A DNA stretch of 64,000 nucleotides from positions 1,054,001 through 1,118,000 of the forward strand of contig NZ_CP109598.1 of the NCBI RefSeq assembly GCF_036327775.1. Reading direction: 5' to 3'. Source of the DNA: Streptomyces sp. NBC_01498 (lineage in GTDB: Bacteria > Actinomycetota > Actinomycetes > Streptomycetales > Streptomycetaceae). The notes under the pieces were generated by a model. It was not told the origin of the DNA. It did not search any database and saw nothing but the letters and a program-made list of their open reading frames with translations. The translations under genes and the position numbers were made by a program. Shown here in pieces: positions 1-8,643 of the stretch; positions within the stretch are counted from its first letter, which is position 1; every line of letters starts with the position of its first letter.

Positions 1-845
1 GCGAGGGTGGGCTGCGGACGCTCGCCCTCGTCGCCGGGCGCACGCAGCACGCCGATGATCGTCCGCAGGTCCTGGAGCGCCTCGTGCGCGCTGTCCCGGA
101 TCACGCCCGCGGCCCTGGCCACCTCGGCGGGGGGCGCGTCGGGTCTGAACTCCAGCCCGCCCGCGTGCACGCTGAGCAGCGACAGCCGGTGCGCCAGCAC
201 GTCGTGCATCTCGCGGGCGATCGCCTCACGGGCCAGGCGCTGCGCCTGCTCGGCCCGGAGCGCGGCCTCGGTCTCCGCCCGTACGGCGCGTTCGCGCAGC
301 GCGAGGACCAGTTGGCGGCGGGACCGTACGAGCATGCCCGAGGCGAGTGCGAGCAGGACGAGGAGCGCTCCGACGACGACCGAGACGAACCGGGACTCGG
401 TCGGGTCGGGGCGCAGGTACGCCTGGGCGGTCATGCTCACCAGGGCCAGCCCCGCGACGTACGCCACGGGCTTGACCGGCCGGTGGACGGCCAGACCGAC
501 GAGCGCCACCAGCACCGCGCCGCTCGCGGTCGGCGCGACGACCTGCACGAAGACGAGGCAGACGGTCAGGCCCAGGGGCCGGCTCCGCCGTACCCAGAGC
601 GTGCAGCAGGCCAACAGACCGATCAGCAGATCGGCCATGATCAACATCTCGTCGTTGCCAGCTCGTTCGGCGGCGTCCAGCGCGAGCATGCCGACGAACG
701 CGGCGAAGAGGAAGAGCATCAGGTCCACGGCCCAGTCGCGTACGGTCCGCCGGGGCCGGCGCACGCCCCCGGTCCCGCCGGAGGCGTGCTCGGCGGGCCC
801 CGCCATGGCCGAGGGCAGCAGCCAGGAGTACTCCGTACGCGTCAT
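1..845 (-). CDS. Sensor histidine kinase, N-terminal part (runs off the window)
   Basis: This is the first 281 codons of a two-component sensor kinase whose 3' end lies beyond base 1. After a cytoplasmic N-terminus of about 40 residues there are four to five hydrophobic segments (roughly residues 41-58, 66-84, 90-120, 127-143 and 153-172), then a helical linker and a HisKA_3-type phosphoacceptor motif, REMHDVLAHRLS, with the phosphorylated His near residue 214. This is the DesK/NarL-type kinase family, which normally pairs with a LuxR-type response regulator; neither the ATPase domain nor the regulator is visible here. The ATG has no Shine-Dalgarno sequence, but TAGATT sits six bases upstream, so a leaderless transcript is likely. 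The signal sensed cannot be told from sequence. Confidence 0.9.
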   Translation of the reverse strand, partial: MTRTEYSWLLPSAMAGPAEHASGGTGGVRRPRRTVRDWAVDLMLFLFAAFVGMLALDAAERAGNDEMLIMADLLIGLLACCTLWVRRSRPLGLTVCLVFVQVVAPTASGAVLVALVGLAVHRPVKPVAYVAGLALVSMTAQAYLRPDPTESRFVSVVVGALLVLLALASGMLVRSRRQLVLALRERAVRAETEAALRAEQAQRLAREAIAREMHDVLAHRLSLLSVHAGGLEFRPDAPPAEVARAAGVIRDSAHEALQDLRTIIGVLRAPGDEGERPQPTL

Positions 846-851
846 ACGACC

Positions 852-857
852 AATCTA
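852..857 (-). promoter_or_regulatory. Likely -10 element of a leaderless promoter for the histidine kinase
   Basis: On the minus strand TAGATT ends six bases before the ATG at 845. With a TANNNT hexamer at that distance the transcript would start on or next to the A of the ATG, a common arrangement in actinobacteria. No -35 box is obvious and no ribosome binding site precedes the ATG. Confidence 0.5.
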
Positions 858-970
858 GGCAGGTGGCGCGGGGCACGGAGTCTGCCGGGCGGAGCCCGAT
901 ACCAAAGTCGCGGGAGAATCGACTTGGGGCCCGGGGCCGGCGGTTCCGCGTGGATCCGGCCGGACCCGCC

Positions 971-1000
971 CCGGTCCGCTCCGGTCCGCTCCGGTCCGCT
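971..1000. repeat. Three 10-bp tandem repeats downstream of allantoicase
   Basis: CCGGTCCGCT is repeated three times without mismatch between the allantoicase stop and the histidine kinase promoter. It is non-coding; I see no function. Confidence 0.8.
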
Positions 1001-1039
1001 CCGCCGCACAGCCTCCGGCTCGGACACCGGCGCCCCGTG

Positions 1040-2320
1040 TCAGCCGCCCAACTCCCGGTGGCGTTCGGCCAGTCGGGCCGCCCCGTCGTCGGTGAGGGAA
1101 CCGAAGAGGCGCAGCCGGGAGATGCCGCCGTCGGGGAAGATGTCGATCCGGACCTGGCGGGCGGTGACCGGGCGGTCGAGGACGAAGCGGTGAACGCTGT
1201 CGGGCTGGAGCCGCGTACGCGCCAGGATCTCGGTCCAGTCCCCGCCCGGCCCGGCCCCCGTCGCGCCGCCCGGTCCGGCGTCCGCGTCAGCGCCGGCACC
1301 GGTGCCGGTGCCGGGACCTGTGTCCGCAGCGGTGCCGTGTTCGCTGTCCGCATCGGTGCCGGGACCGGCGTGGGGATCGGTGCCGGGGCCGGCGTCGCGG
1401 ACCGAGAGCGCCGCCCAGCCCGCCGCGTTGCCCTTCAGGTAGGCCGTGTCGATCTCGACGGCGCGGATCTCGGACCGCTCGGCGAGCGCGTACCGGATCC
1501 AGTCGTGACCCGTGTCGCGGCGACGGCGGGTCTCCCAGCCGTCGTCCATCTGCCGTGAACGGCCGGGCCGGATGGTGTTCGTGGCCGGTGAGTAGAAGCG
1601 GTCGGACGCGTCCTCCACCCGGCCGCCGTTCTCCAGCGCGACGAGGTCGAACGTGCCGAGGGCGGCCAGCCAGCCCGGGTCGGGCGCGGTCTCGCCGTAC
1701 ACCCGCAGCCGCGCGATGCCGCCGTCGGGATGCTGGTTGACCCGCAGATGGGTGAACCGGCGCCCGGCCCCGTCGGAACCGACGCCGGCCGCAGCACCGA
1801 CGCTGAAGCCGTTGGCCGCGTGCCCGCCAACGACCGTACGCGGTACGAGAGTTGTCCAGGGCACCCCGTCGGCCAGCAACTCCTCCGGGGACGGGGAGCC
1901 GGGCAGCGACGTCGCCTCGATCGACACCGCGCGCGGGTAGTTGCCGCGGAAGTGGGCGGTGTCGACCACGATCCCGCGTACGACTCCGGGCACGCCGAGC
2001 CGTACGAGGGCCCAGTCGTGGTCCTCGCCGGTGGGATGGGGCCGGGCGGCGGAGGCGCCGCGCCTGCGGCGGGTCTCCCAGCCGTCCATGATCTTGCCCT
2101 TGTGCCCGAAGCGCTCGGGGTCGAACACGGCGGGGCCGGGCGTGAGCAGGTTCTCCCGCTCGGCGAAGAACTCGTCGTTGGCGGCGACGACGGCGGCGCC
2201 GAGCCTCCGGTCGGCCAGATCGACCAGGCCGGTGAAGGGCAGGTCGGCGCTGCGGTAGTCGGCGTACGGGTCGCCGCCGCCGTACGGACGGGCATCACCG
2301 GTGAACGACGTTGTGGCCAC
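1040..2320 (-). CDS. alc: Allantoicase
   Basis: Hydrolyses allantoate to (S)-ureidoglycolate and urea, the step after allantoinase. The 426-residue protein has the two repeated allantoicase domains: the first around residues 25-190 (with DGWETRRRR and a WALVRLGVPG-type strand), the second from about 210 to the end, which repeats the DGWETRRRR motif. Between strands of the second domain lies an unusual low-complexity insert of about 50 Gly/Ala/Asp/Thr/Pro residues (bases about 1240-1395). The start is GTG at 2318-2320, preceded by AAGGA; an ATG alternative is absent and the open frame further upstream overlaps allantoinase out of frame. Only two bases separate it from the allantoinase stop, so the genes are probably co-transcribed and translationally coupled. 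Confidence 0.93.
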   Translation of the reverse strand: MATTSFTGDARPYGGGDPYADYRSADLPFTGLVDLADRRLGAAVVAANDEFFAERENLLTPGPAVFDPERFGHKGKIMDGWETRRRRGASAARPHPTGEDHDWALVRLGVPGVVRGIVVDTAHFRGNYPRAVSIEATSLPGSPSPEELLADGVPWTTLVPRTVVGGHAANGFSVGAAAGVGSDGAGRRFTHLRVNQHPDGGIARLRVYGETAPDPGWLAALGTFDLVALENGGRVEDASDRFYSPATNTIRPGRSRQMDDGWETRRRRDTGHDWIRYALAERSEIRAVEIDTAYLKGNAAGWAALSVRDAGPGTDPHAGPGTDADSEHGTAADTGPGTGTGAGADADAGPGGATGAGPGGDWTEILARTRLQPDSVHRFVLDRPVTARQVRIDIFPDGGISRLRLFGSLTDDGAARLAERHRELGG

Positions 2321-2322
2321 GG

Positions 2323-3681
2323 TCAGTTCCTTTCGAGCAGTCGGCCCGAGGGCTCGGCGATGACTCCGTCGGCGACGATCCTGCGGCCCCGCAGCCATGT
2401 CGACCTGACGACGCCGTACAGCGTCCGCCCCGCGTACGCGGTCACCCGGTTGCGGTGCTGGAGCGCGGCGGGATCGACGGTGAACGTGTCGTCGGGCGCG
2501 AACACCGCGAAGTCGGCGTCGCGGCCCGCCTCGATGGCGCCCTTCCGGTCCAGCCCGGCCAGCGCGGCGGGACCCGTGGACATCCAGCGGGCCACGTCGT
2601 CCGGCGAGTGACCGCGCCGGCGGGCCTCGGTCCACACGGCGGGCAGCCCGAGCTGGAGGGAGGAGATGCCGCCCCACGCGGTGGCGAAGTCGGAGGTCTT
2701 GAGGTCGGCCGTGGAGGGCGAGTGGTCGGAGACGACACAGTCGATGGTGCCGTCGGCCAGCCCCTGCCAGAGCGCGTCCTGGTTGGCGGCCTCGCGGATG
2801 GGCGGACAGCACTTGAACTCGGTCGCGCCGTCCGGGACTTCCTCGGCGGTGAGGGTGAGGAAGTGCGGGCAGGTCTCGGCCGTCAGCCGTACGCCGTCCC
2901 GTCTGGCCGCGGCGATCAGCGGCAGCGCGTCGGCGGACGACAGATGCAGGACGTGTACGCGGGCGTCCAGTCGGCGGGCCGTCTCGATCAGGGTGCCGAT
3001 CGCCGCGTTCTCGGCGTCGCGGGGGCGGGAGGCGAGGAAGTCGGCGTACTTGGCGCCGGGACGCTGGGGGGCCGCGGCCAGTTCACGCGGATCCTCGGCG
3101 TGGACGACGAGCAGTCCGCCGAAGCCGGTGATCTCGGCGAGCGACCGGTCGAGCTGTGCGGCGTCCAGTTCGGGGAACTCCTCGACCCCGGACGGCGACA
3201 GGAACGCCTTGAAGCCGAACACCCCCGCGTCGTACAGGGGTTTGAGCTCATGGACGTTGTCGGGGAGCGCGCCGCCCCAGAAGCCGACGTCGATGTGCGC
3301 CTTGCGGCCCGCGACGTCGCGCTTGATCCGCAGATGGGCCGGGGTGGTCGTCGGTGGAAGGGAGTTGAGGGGCATGTCGATCAGGGTGGTGATGCCGCCG
3401 CAGGCCGCGGCGCGGGTGGCGGTCCAGAAGCCCTCCCAGGCGGCGCGGCCCGGATCGTTCACGTGAACATGGGTGTCCACCAGGCCGGGGAGGACGACGT
3501 CGTCGCCGACGTCGACCAGCCGGACGCCGGGCGGGGGTGCGGAGCCGTACGGCTGCCCGTGGGGGAGCACGGCCGTGATCGTGCCGTCCGCGACGGCGAC
3601 CGAGGCGGGGCGGGTGCCCTCGGGGGTGACGACGCGGGTCGAGCGCAGTACGAGGTCCACGGTCCGGTCCAGGTCGGCCAC
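2323..3681 (-). CDS. allB: Allantoinase
   Basis: Hydrolyses (S)-allantoin to allantoate. The 452-residue protein is a cyclic amidohydrolase: metal ligands in the HVHVND motif near residues 71-76, the lysine that becomes carboxylated in GFKAFL (about 157), His in the HAED and HLSSADAL motifs, and the catalytic Asp in SDHSPS. Start is GTG at 3679-3681, with AGGAAGG in front. It heads an allB-alc operon and is divergent from the IclR regulator at 4167, which in S. coelicolor (AllR) represses the equivalent operon. A perfect palindrome at 3821-3837 lies about 140 bases upstream and is a likely operator. Confidence 0.96.
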   Translation of the reverse strand: MADLDRTVDLVLRSTRVVTPEGTRPASVAVADGTITAVLPHGQPYGSAPPPGVRLVDVGDDVVLPGLVDTHVHVNDPGRAAWEGFWTATRAAACGGITTLIDMPLNSLPPTTTPAHLRIKRDVAGRKAHIDVGFWGGALPDNVHELKPLYDAGVFGFKAFLSPSGVEEFPELDAAQLDRSLAEITGFGGLLVVHAEDPRELAAAPQRPGAKYADFLASRPRDAENAAIGTLIETARRLDARVHVLHLSSADALPLIAAARRDGVRLTAETCPHFLTLTAEEVPDGATEFKCCPPIREAANQDALWQGLADGTIDCVVSDHSPSTADLKTSDFATAWGGISSLQLGLPAVWTEARRRGHSPDDVARWMSTGPAALAGLDRKGAIEAGRDADFAVFAPDDTFTVDPAALQHRNRVTAYAGRTLYGVVRSTWLRGRRIVADGVIAEPSGRLLERN

Positions 3682-3706
3682 CGGCCTTCCTCCCTCTCTC
3701 TTCCGT

Positions 3707-3749
3707 CACGTCCATGTACACGTTCGTGCACACGTCCATGTACACGTTC
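3707..3749. repeat. Two 19-bp direct repeats in the allB leader
   Basis: CACGTCCATGTACACGTTC occurs at 3707-3725 and again at 3731-3749, identical, with a period of 24 bp. GTACA/TGTAC makes each unit partly self-complementary. The pair lies between the operator palindrome and the allB start, so it is within the probable 5' untranslated region. It could be a binding site for a second regulator, but I do not recognise it. Confidence 0.75.
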
Positions 3750-3820
3750 ATGGTCCGCTTCCTGTCCACGATGCCCAGAAGGCCCTCGACAACCTCGGCG
3801 TCCACGCGGAGAATCGATAT

Positions 3821-3837
3821 TTCAACGAACTGTTGAA
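3821..3837. promoter_or_regulatory. Palindromic operator upstream of allB
   Basis: TTCAACGAACTGTTGAA is a perfect 6-5-6 inverted repeat, about 140 bases before the allB start. Closely related sequences stand before malate synthase (6726-6742) and uraD (17372-17388): all three share TCAAC-N6-TTGAAG. IclR proteins bind such short dyads, and the neighbouring gene is an AllR-type IclR regulator, so it is the natural candidate ligand; that assignment is inferred. Confidence 0.65.
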
Positions 3838-4166
3838 GGAGTCTTCATGCCGGGCCGAGGCCCGTCAAGAGCGCTCCACCCGGAGCCCGACCCCCTGCAC
3901 TACACTGAGGCGCTTCCGTCTGACGAAAACTCACTTTCACCAGACAGAATCACCTCACTCCAGCACCCACCGTACGAACCGATCACGACAGGCGCCCGCC
4001 GACACCCGGTGAGGCGTCTCCCCGACCGGCACGCGGCCACGTCCCGACCGGCTCGTACCGGTACCGGGGGGCGGCTGCACGGACCGGCCGCCCGCCGGAC
4101 CGCCCGGTAAACTGCTCAACCGCCCGCCCGATCCGACGTCCAGCCGCCCCCGAGAGGACCGTTGTT

Positions 4167-4988
4167 GTGCCGAGGCCCAGCGCCGCAAGCGCCACCGACG
4201 CAGCGAAGCCCGCAGCAGCGAGCGGCGGCGTCCAGTCCCTGGAGCGCGCCTTCGACCTGCTGGAGCGCATGGCGGACGCGGGCGGCGAGGTCGGCCTCAG
4301 CGAACTGTCGGCCAGCAGCGGACTGCCCCTGCCGACCATCCACCGCCTGATGCGCACGCTCGTGGCCTGCGGTTACGTACGCCAGCAGGCCAACCGCCGG
4401 TACGCCCTCGGCCCGCGCCTCATCCGCCTGGGCGAATCGGCCTCCCGGCTGCTCGGCACCTGGGCGCGACCGTATCTGGCCCGGCTGGTCGAGGAGACCG
4501 GCGAGACGGCGAACATGGCGCTGCTCGACGGCGACGAGGTCGTGTACGTCGCGCAGGTGCCGTCCAAGCACTCGATGCGGATGTTCACCGAGGTCGGCAG
4601 ACGGGTGCTCCCCCACTCCACCGGCGTCGGCAAGGCGCTGCTGGCGAACGCGCCGGCCGACGAGGTACGGGCGCTGCTCGCGCGTACCGGCATGCCTGCG
4701 GCGACGGAGAAGACGATCACGACGCCCGACGGCTTCCTCGAAGCGCTGGAGGCGGTGCGCGGGGCCGGGTACGCGGTGGACGACAACGAGCAGGAGATGG
4801 GAGTCCGCTGTCTGGCCGTCCCGGTGCCGGACTCCCCCACGCCCGCCGCCCTGTCGATCTCGGGCCCGGCCGGCCGCGTCACGGAGGAGGCCACGGAGCG
4901 GATCGTCCCGATCCTCCAGGAAGTGGCCCGGGACTTGTCCGCGGTCCTGGCCAGCACGGCGGCGGCAGCCGCACATCAGCATTCCTGA
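4167..4988 (+). CDS. allR: IclR-family regulator, AllR-like
   Basis: 273 residues: an N-terminal winged helix-turn-helix (about 20-80, VQSLERAFDLLERMAD to TIHRLMRTLVACGYV) and a C-terminal IclR effector domain (about 95-265). It is divergent from allB and is the expected repressor of allantoin use; the S. coelicolor counterpart AllR controls allantoinase, malate synthase and the glyoxylate carboligase branch, with pathway intermediates as effectors (from memory of that work). The start is GTG at 4167 with GAGAGGAC seven to fifteen bases upstream. A stem-loop at 5132-5173 may end its transcript. The symbol is given by context and similarity and is not proven. Confidence 0.85.
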   Translation: MPRPSAASATDAAKPAAASGGVQSLERAFDLLERMADAGGEVGLSELSASSGLPLPTIHRLMRTLVACGYVRQQANRRYALGPRLIRLGESASRLLGTWARPYLARLVEETGETANMALLDGDEVVYVAQVPSKHSMRMFTEVGRRVLPHSTGVGKALLANAPADEVRALLARTGMPAATEKTITTPDGFLEALEAVRGAGYAVDDNEQEMGVRCLAVPVPDSPTPAALSISGPAGRVTEEATERIVPILQEVARDLSAVLASTAAAAAHQHS

Positions 4989-5355
4989 GTCCGCGCACTG
5001 CGGGTCTCGGCCGCGTAGGTCAGACCGTGGGCCGCGGCCGTCGGCCGCGCGAGCAGGGGCGGCGCCGGCGAAGCACCGGGCCGCGTGGGAGGCGCGCTTC
5101 CTGCCGAACGGCCGTATGCCCGCCTCGGGCCGAGCGGTCGTACGCCCCCATCCCCGGGAACGTACGACCGCTCACGGCGCCCCGTGCCGCTACCCGATAC
5201 CTGAAAGACCGGGTGATCGGCGGCGCCCGCCGGGTGGCTCACGCCCGGCCGTGGTGGCACTCGGTGCAGTTGGGTCCCGTCCGGCGGAGAGAACCTGCCC
5301 GCCCGACGGAACCGCCTGTCGGACAGACAATCCGCGAAGATCCGCCGGACGGGAC
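4989..5355. other. Gene-free stretch after the IclR gene
   Basis: 367 bases between the IclR stop and the stop of the convergent DUF5955 gene. The only clear structure is the inverted repeat at 5132-5173. Open frames on the plus strand here have no ribosome binding site and an unnatural arginine-rich composition. Confidence 0.6.
5132..5173. terminator. Stem-loop, probable bidirectional terminator
   Basis: A perfect 13-bp stem (5132-5144 with 5161-5173) encloses a 16-base loop, between the convergent IclR and DUF5955 genes. There is no T-run, as usual in Streptomyces terminators. Confidence 0.6.
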
Positions 5356-5643
5356 CTAACGCGCTAAGCCTCCGAAGAGGTCTACCGCCTCTCTGACATC
5401 CATCAAGGTGGGCGCCAGGGCGCTCACCGAACCGATCGAACCGACGATCAGCAGCAACGAGCGACGCATCCGCTGAATCTCCGGATCGCCCGCCACCGCC
5501 ATCGCGGCCATCGCGGCGAGTTCCTCCTCCGCGATTCCCCTGTCTCCGAACTCACTCGGATACGCGGCGAGTTCCCGTCTCAGCCGGGCCACGGCGTACC
5601 GCAGACCTGCCAGTCGTGGGTCCTCCCCCTGCTGCTCTGTCAC
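5356..5643 (-). CDS. Small conserved DUF5955-type protein
   Basis: About 95 residues, with a helical N-terminal half (RLAGLRYAVARLRRELAAY) and a hydrophobic, conserved-looking C-terminal half (MRRSLLLIVGSIGSVSALA). The family is a short actinobacterial protein of unknown function often found near nucleotide-handling or secretion genes. The GTG at 5641-5643 is chosen; another GTG 15 bases upstream is possible and neither has a strong ribosome binding site. The third codon from the end is TTA (5366-5368), the rare leucine codon read only by the bldA tRNA; it is the only TTA I noticed in a recognised gene of this window, so translation may be linked to development. Family assignment is from sequence resemblance. 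Confidence 0.7.
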   Translation of the reverse strand: MTEQQGEDPRLAGLRYAVARLRRELAAYPSEFGDRGIAEEELAAMAAMAVAGDPEIQRMRRSLLLIVGSIGSVSALAPTLMDVREAVDLFGGLAR

Positions 5644-5939
5644 TCGCGTATGCCCCACGCTCTGCAACAAAGTTTTCCCCCTCGCACGCCATGGTGCATG
5701 TGCTTCGGCATGGATCTCGCCCCACCGGTGCTTCCCCGCTCCCCGCACCCGGCGCCTGTGAGACGCGCCACAGTAAACGCCACACCGGCGGCCCCGCGCC
5801 ACCGGATGAACAACATTCAACTTAATCATCTGACGTCGTACCAGGTCGGAGCCGCGCAACGAATTCACGTACGGGCGACAGCGCCGGGCGTGTTGGCGCA
5901 AAAGGACGTACGCGGCTCCCGGTGAGGTATGCAGAACCC

Positions 5940-6605
5940 ATGACGGACAACGTTCACGGAGAGTCGCCGGTCGCCGGACTTCTGCTGGCCGCCGGCGGAG
6001 GGCGGCGGCTGGGCGGGCGGCCGAAGGCGCTGCTGCCGTACCGGGGACGGCCGTTGGTGGAACACGCCGCGCGTTCCCTGCGCGAGGGCGGCTGCGAGCG
6101 GGTGTACGTGGTGCTGGGCGCCGCCGCCGACGAGGTACGGTCCCGGGCCGTCCTGCCGGGCTGCGTCCTGGTCGAGAACCCGGGGTGGGGCAGCGGCATG
6201 GGCTCGTCGCTGCGGGCCGGACTCGCCGCGCTCGCCGCGCCGGCCCCGCCGACTCTCTCGGCTCCCTCCGCCCCCTCGGCCCTCGCCTCCCCCGGGCCCG
6301 TTCCGCGCGCGGCGCTGGTGGCGCTGGTGGACCAGCCAGGGATCGGCCCCGCGGCGATGGCGCGGGTACGGGCGGCGTACCGCTCCCCCGGCACCCTCGC
6401 CGCGGCGGCGTACGCCGGCGTACGCGGCCATCCCGTGCTGTTCGGCGCCGAGCACTGGGCGGGGATCGCGGCGGATGCGACGGGCGATCAGGGGGCACGC
6501 GGCTATCTGAGGTCCCGTGCGCGCGACATCGTGCTCGTCGAGTGCGGGGATGTCGCGGAGGCGTACGACATCGACACGGTGGAGGATCTGTCACACCTTG
6601 AGTGA
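5940..6605 (+). CDS. MocA/MobA-like nucleotidyltransferase
   Basis: 221 residues with the NTP-transferase signature LLLAAGGGRRLGGRPKALLPY at the N-terminus (about residues 12-32), a GSGMGSSLRAG motif near 80 and VDQPG near 125, the pattern of MocA, the CTP:molybdopterin cytidylyltransferase family that matures molybdenum hydroxylases. Its presence in a purine island that also encodes a molybdenum hydroxylase (36-40 kb) fits a role in making the Mo cofactor for xanthine dehydrogenase. A Pro/Ala/Ser-rich loop of about 25 residues follows residue 95. The ATG at 5940 is chosen, with GGTGAGG about twelve bases upstream; GTG at 5922 is the alternative. Nucleotide and cofactor specificity are not provable here. 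Confidence 0.85.
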   Translation: MTDNVHGESPVAGLLLAAGGGRRLGGRPKALLPYRGRPLVEHAARSLREGGCERVYVVLGAAADEVRSRAVLPGCVLVENPGWGSGMGSSLRAGLAALAAPAPPTLSAPSAPSALASPGPVPRAALVALVDQPGIGPAAMARVRAAYRSPGTLAAAAYAGVRGHPVLFGAEHWAGIAADATGDQGARGYLRSRARDIVLVECGDVAEAYDIDTVEDLSHLE

Positions 6606-6725
6606 AAGTGGGGGCACGGGAGGGAATCTGACACCGGATCAGAGCCGCGCCCGCCTCCGGCGCCAGGGTGCTCGCCCCCTGTGTGGCACCGGGCGTCATG
6701 GTGTGTCGACCCGGAGACTCTCGAC

Positions 6726-6742
6726 GTCAACAAACCATTGAA
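6726..6742. promoter_or_regulatory. Operator-like palindrome upstream of malate synthase
   Basis: GTCAACAAACCATTGAA shares TCAAC-N6-TTGAAG with the palindromes before allB and uraD. It is less symmetric (GTCAAC against ATTGAA) and lies about 150 bases before the aceB start, the same distance as the allB site from its gene. Confidence 0.55.
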
Positions 6743-6890
6743 GTTCCACCATGAGAAAACTACTATCCACAGGTCAGAAGCGCCCGATCCATCGGAGGGC
6801 GCCCGTGACCAGGGTCCGGCGTCCCGGCACCCAGTGCCTCCGGGGTGTGGGTGCGGTCGCCGGGGCCGCCTGTCGAAGGAGTGACCGTTC

Positions 6891-8513
6891 ATGTCCGCAC
6901 CAGCGCCGTCCTCGCTCGCCGTCGTCGACGCCGACCCCCTGCCCCGGCAGGACGAGGTACTCACCGACGCGGCACTCGCCTTCGTGGCCGAGCTGCACCG
7001 GCGGTTCACCCCACGGCGGGACGAACTCCTGGTCCGCAGGGCCGAGCGCCGGGCCGAGATCGCCCGTACGTCGACGCTGGACTTCCTGCCGGAGACCGCG
7101 GCCGTACGCGAGGACGACTCGTGGCGGGTCGCGCCGGCCCCGGCCGCGCTGGAGGACCGCCGGGTGGAGATCACCGGGCCCACCGACCGCAAGATGACGA
7201 TCAACGCGCTCAACTCGGGGGCGCGGATCTGGCTCGCGGACTTCGAGGACGCCTCTGCCCCCACCTGGGAGAACGTCATCACCGGCCAGCTCAACCTGAG
7301 GGACGCCTACGCGCGACGGGTCGACTTCACCGACCCGGTGTCGGGCAAGTCGTACGCGCTGAAAGCCGCCGGCGAACTCGCCACGGTCGTCACCCGCCCG
7401 CGCGGCTGGCACCTCGACGAACGCCATCTCCAGGTCGACGGGCGGCCGGTACCGGGCGCGCTGGTCGACTTCGGGCTGTACTTCTTCCACAACACCCAGC
7501 GCCTCATCGACCTCGGCAAGGGCCCCTACTTCTATCTGCCGAAGACCGAGTCGCACCTAGAGGCGCGGCTGTGGAACGACGTGTTCGTCTTCGCGCAGGA
7601 CCACCTGGGCATCCCGCAGGGCACGGTGCGCGCGACGGTGCTGATCGAGACGATCACCGCGGCGTACGAGATGGACGAGATCCTGTACGAGCTGCGCGAC
7701 CACGCCTCCGGGCTGAACGCCGGCCGCTGGGACTACCTGTTCTCGATCGTCAAGAACTTCCGGGACGGCGGGCCGAAGTTCGTACTGCCGGACCGCAACG
7801 CGGTCACCATGACCGCCCCGTTCATGCGCGCGTACACCGAACTCCTCGTCCGCACCTGCCACCGGCGCGGCGCGCACGCCATCGGCGGCATGGCGGCGTT
7901 CATCCCCTCCCGGCGCGACCCCGAGGTCAACAAGGTCGCGTTCGCGAAGGTCAAGGACGACAAGGACCGCGAGGCGGCGGACGGTTTCGACGGCTCCTGG
8001 GTCGCCCACCCCGATCTGGTGCCGATCGCCATGGCATCGTTCGACGCGGTCCTCGGCGAGCGCCCGAACCAGAAGGACCGGCTGCGCGAGGACGTCTCGG
8101 TGTCGGCGGCCGAGCTGATCGCGGTCGACTCACTCGACGCCCGGCCCACCTACCCGGGCCTGGTCAACGCGGTGCGGGTCGGCATCCGCTACATCGAGGC
8201 ATGGCTGAGGGGGCTGGGCGCGGTCGCCATCTTCAATCTGATGGAGGACGCGGCGACGGCCGAGATCTCCCGCTCGCAGATCTGGCAGTGGATCAACGCG
8301 GGCGTGGTCTTCGAGAACGGCCAACCGGCCACCGCCGACCTCGTCCGCACCATCGCGGCGGACGAACTGGCCGCGATCCGCGAGGAGATTGGCGAGGAGT
8401 CGTTCACCGCCGGAAAATGGCAGCAGGCGCACGACCTGCTGCTGACGGTGGCACTGGACGAGACGTACGCGGACTTCCTGACCCTCCCCGCGTACGAGCA
8501 ACTCCGCGGCTGA
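6891..8513 (+). CDS. aceB: Malate synthase A
   Basis: Condenses glyoxylate with acetyl-CoA to malate, clearing the glyoxylate produced from ureidoglycolate. The 540-residue length and motifs are those of the A type: DRKMTINALNSGARIWLADFEDA near residue 100, RPRGWHLDE near 165, the metal-binding Glu in VLIETITAAYEMDE (about 250), and NLMEDAATAEISRSQIWQW near 450 with the catalytic Asp. GAAGGAG precedes the ATG. In S. coelicolor a malate synthase lies in the AllR regulon; the palindrome at 6726-6742 supports the same control here. No isocitrate lyase gene is present, which also points to allantoin use rather than the glyoxylate shunt. Confidence 0.96.
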   Translation: MSAPAPSSLAVVDADPLPRQDEVLTDAALAFVAELHRRFTPRRDELLVRRAERRAEIARTSTLDFLPETAAVREDDSWRVAPAPAALEDRRVEITGPTDRKMTINALNSGARIWLADFEDASAPTWENVITGQLNLRDAYARRVDFTDPVSGKSYALKAAGELATVVTRPRGWHLDERHLQVDGRPVPGALVDFGLYFFHNTQRLIDLGKGPYFYLPKTESHLEARLWNDVFVFAQDHLGIPQGTVRATVLIETITAAYEMDEILYELRDHASGLNAGRWDYLFSIVKNFRDGGPKFVLPDRNAVTMTAPFMRAYTELLVRTCHRRGAHAIGGMAAFIPSRRDPEVNKVAFAKVKDDKDREAADGFDGSWVAHPDLVPIAMASFDAVLGERPNQKDRLREDVSVSAAELIAVDSLDARPTYPGLVNAVRVGIRYIEAWLRGLGAVAIFNLMEDAATAEISRSQIWQWINAGVVFENGQPATADLVRTIAADELAAIREEIGEESFTAGKWQQAHDLLLTVALDETYADFLTLPAYEQLRG

Positions 8514-8611
8514 CCCGACCCAAACCTGGCCCCCGGCCCCGGCCCCGGTGTTCGCTGCGCCGGGCCGGGTCCGGGGCGGGTGGGGTGACTGGGCAGGCGC
8601 ATCACCGTTGC

Positions 8612-8623
8612 GAGAGCGCTCTC
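8612..8623. promoter_or_regulatory. GAGAGCGCTCTC palindrome before an acetyltransferase gene
   Basis: A perfect 12-bp palindrome 20 bases before the ATG of the next gene. It matches the 14-bp CebR box TGGGAGCGCTCCCA at 11 of 14 positions and so resembles a LacI-family operator. The neighbouring genes do not include a LacI gene. Confidence 0.35.
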
Positions 8624-8643
8624 AGAGAGCTCACCATGGCGGC

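Larger units (their letters stand above)
3682..4166. other. Divergent control region between allB and the IclR gene
   Basis: 485 bases without a convincing gene. It holds the ribosome binding site of allB, a 24-bp-period direct repeat (3707-3749), the palindrome at 3821-3837 and an AT-richer stretch at about 3900-3960 that could carry the regulator's promoter. Open frames cross it on both strands, including a short stretch on the plus strand around 3770-3845 with fairly normal composition, but none has a start with a ribosome binding site. Confidence 0.7.

Noticed and set aside
3473..4012. Possible small gene on the plus strand in the allB-IclR gap
   Set aside because: About 25 codons around 3770-3845 look fairly normal but there is no start with a ribosome binding site and the rest is not protein-like; the operator and repeats explain the region better.
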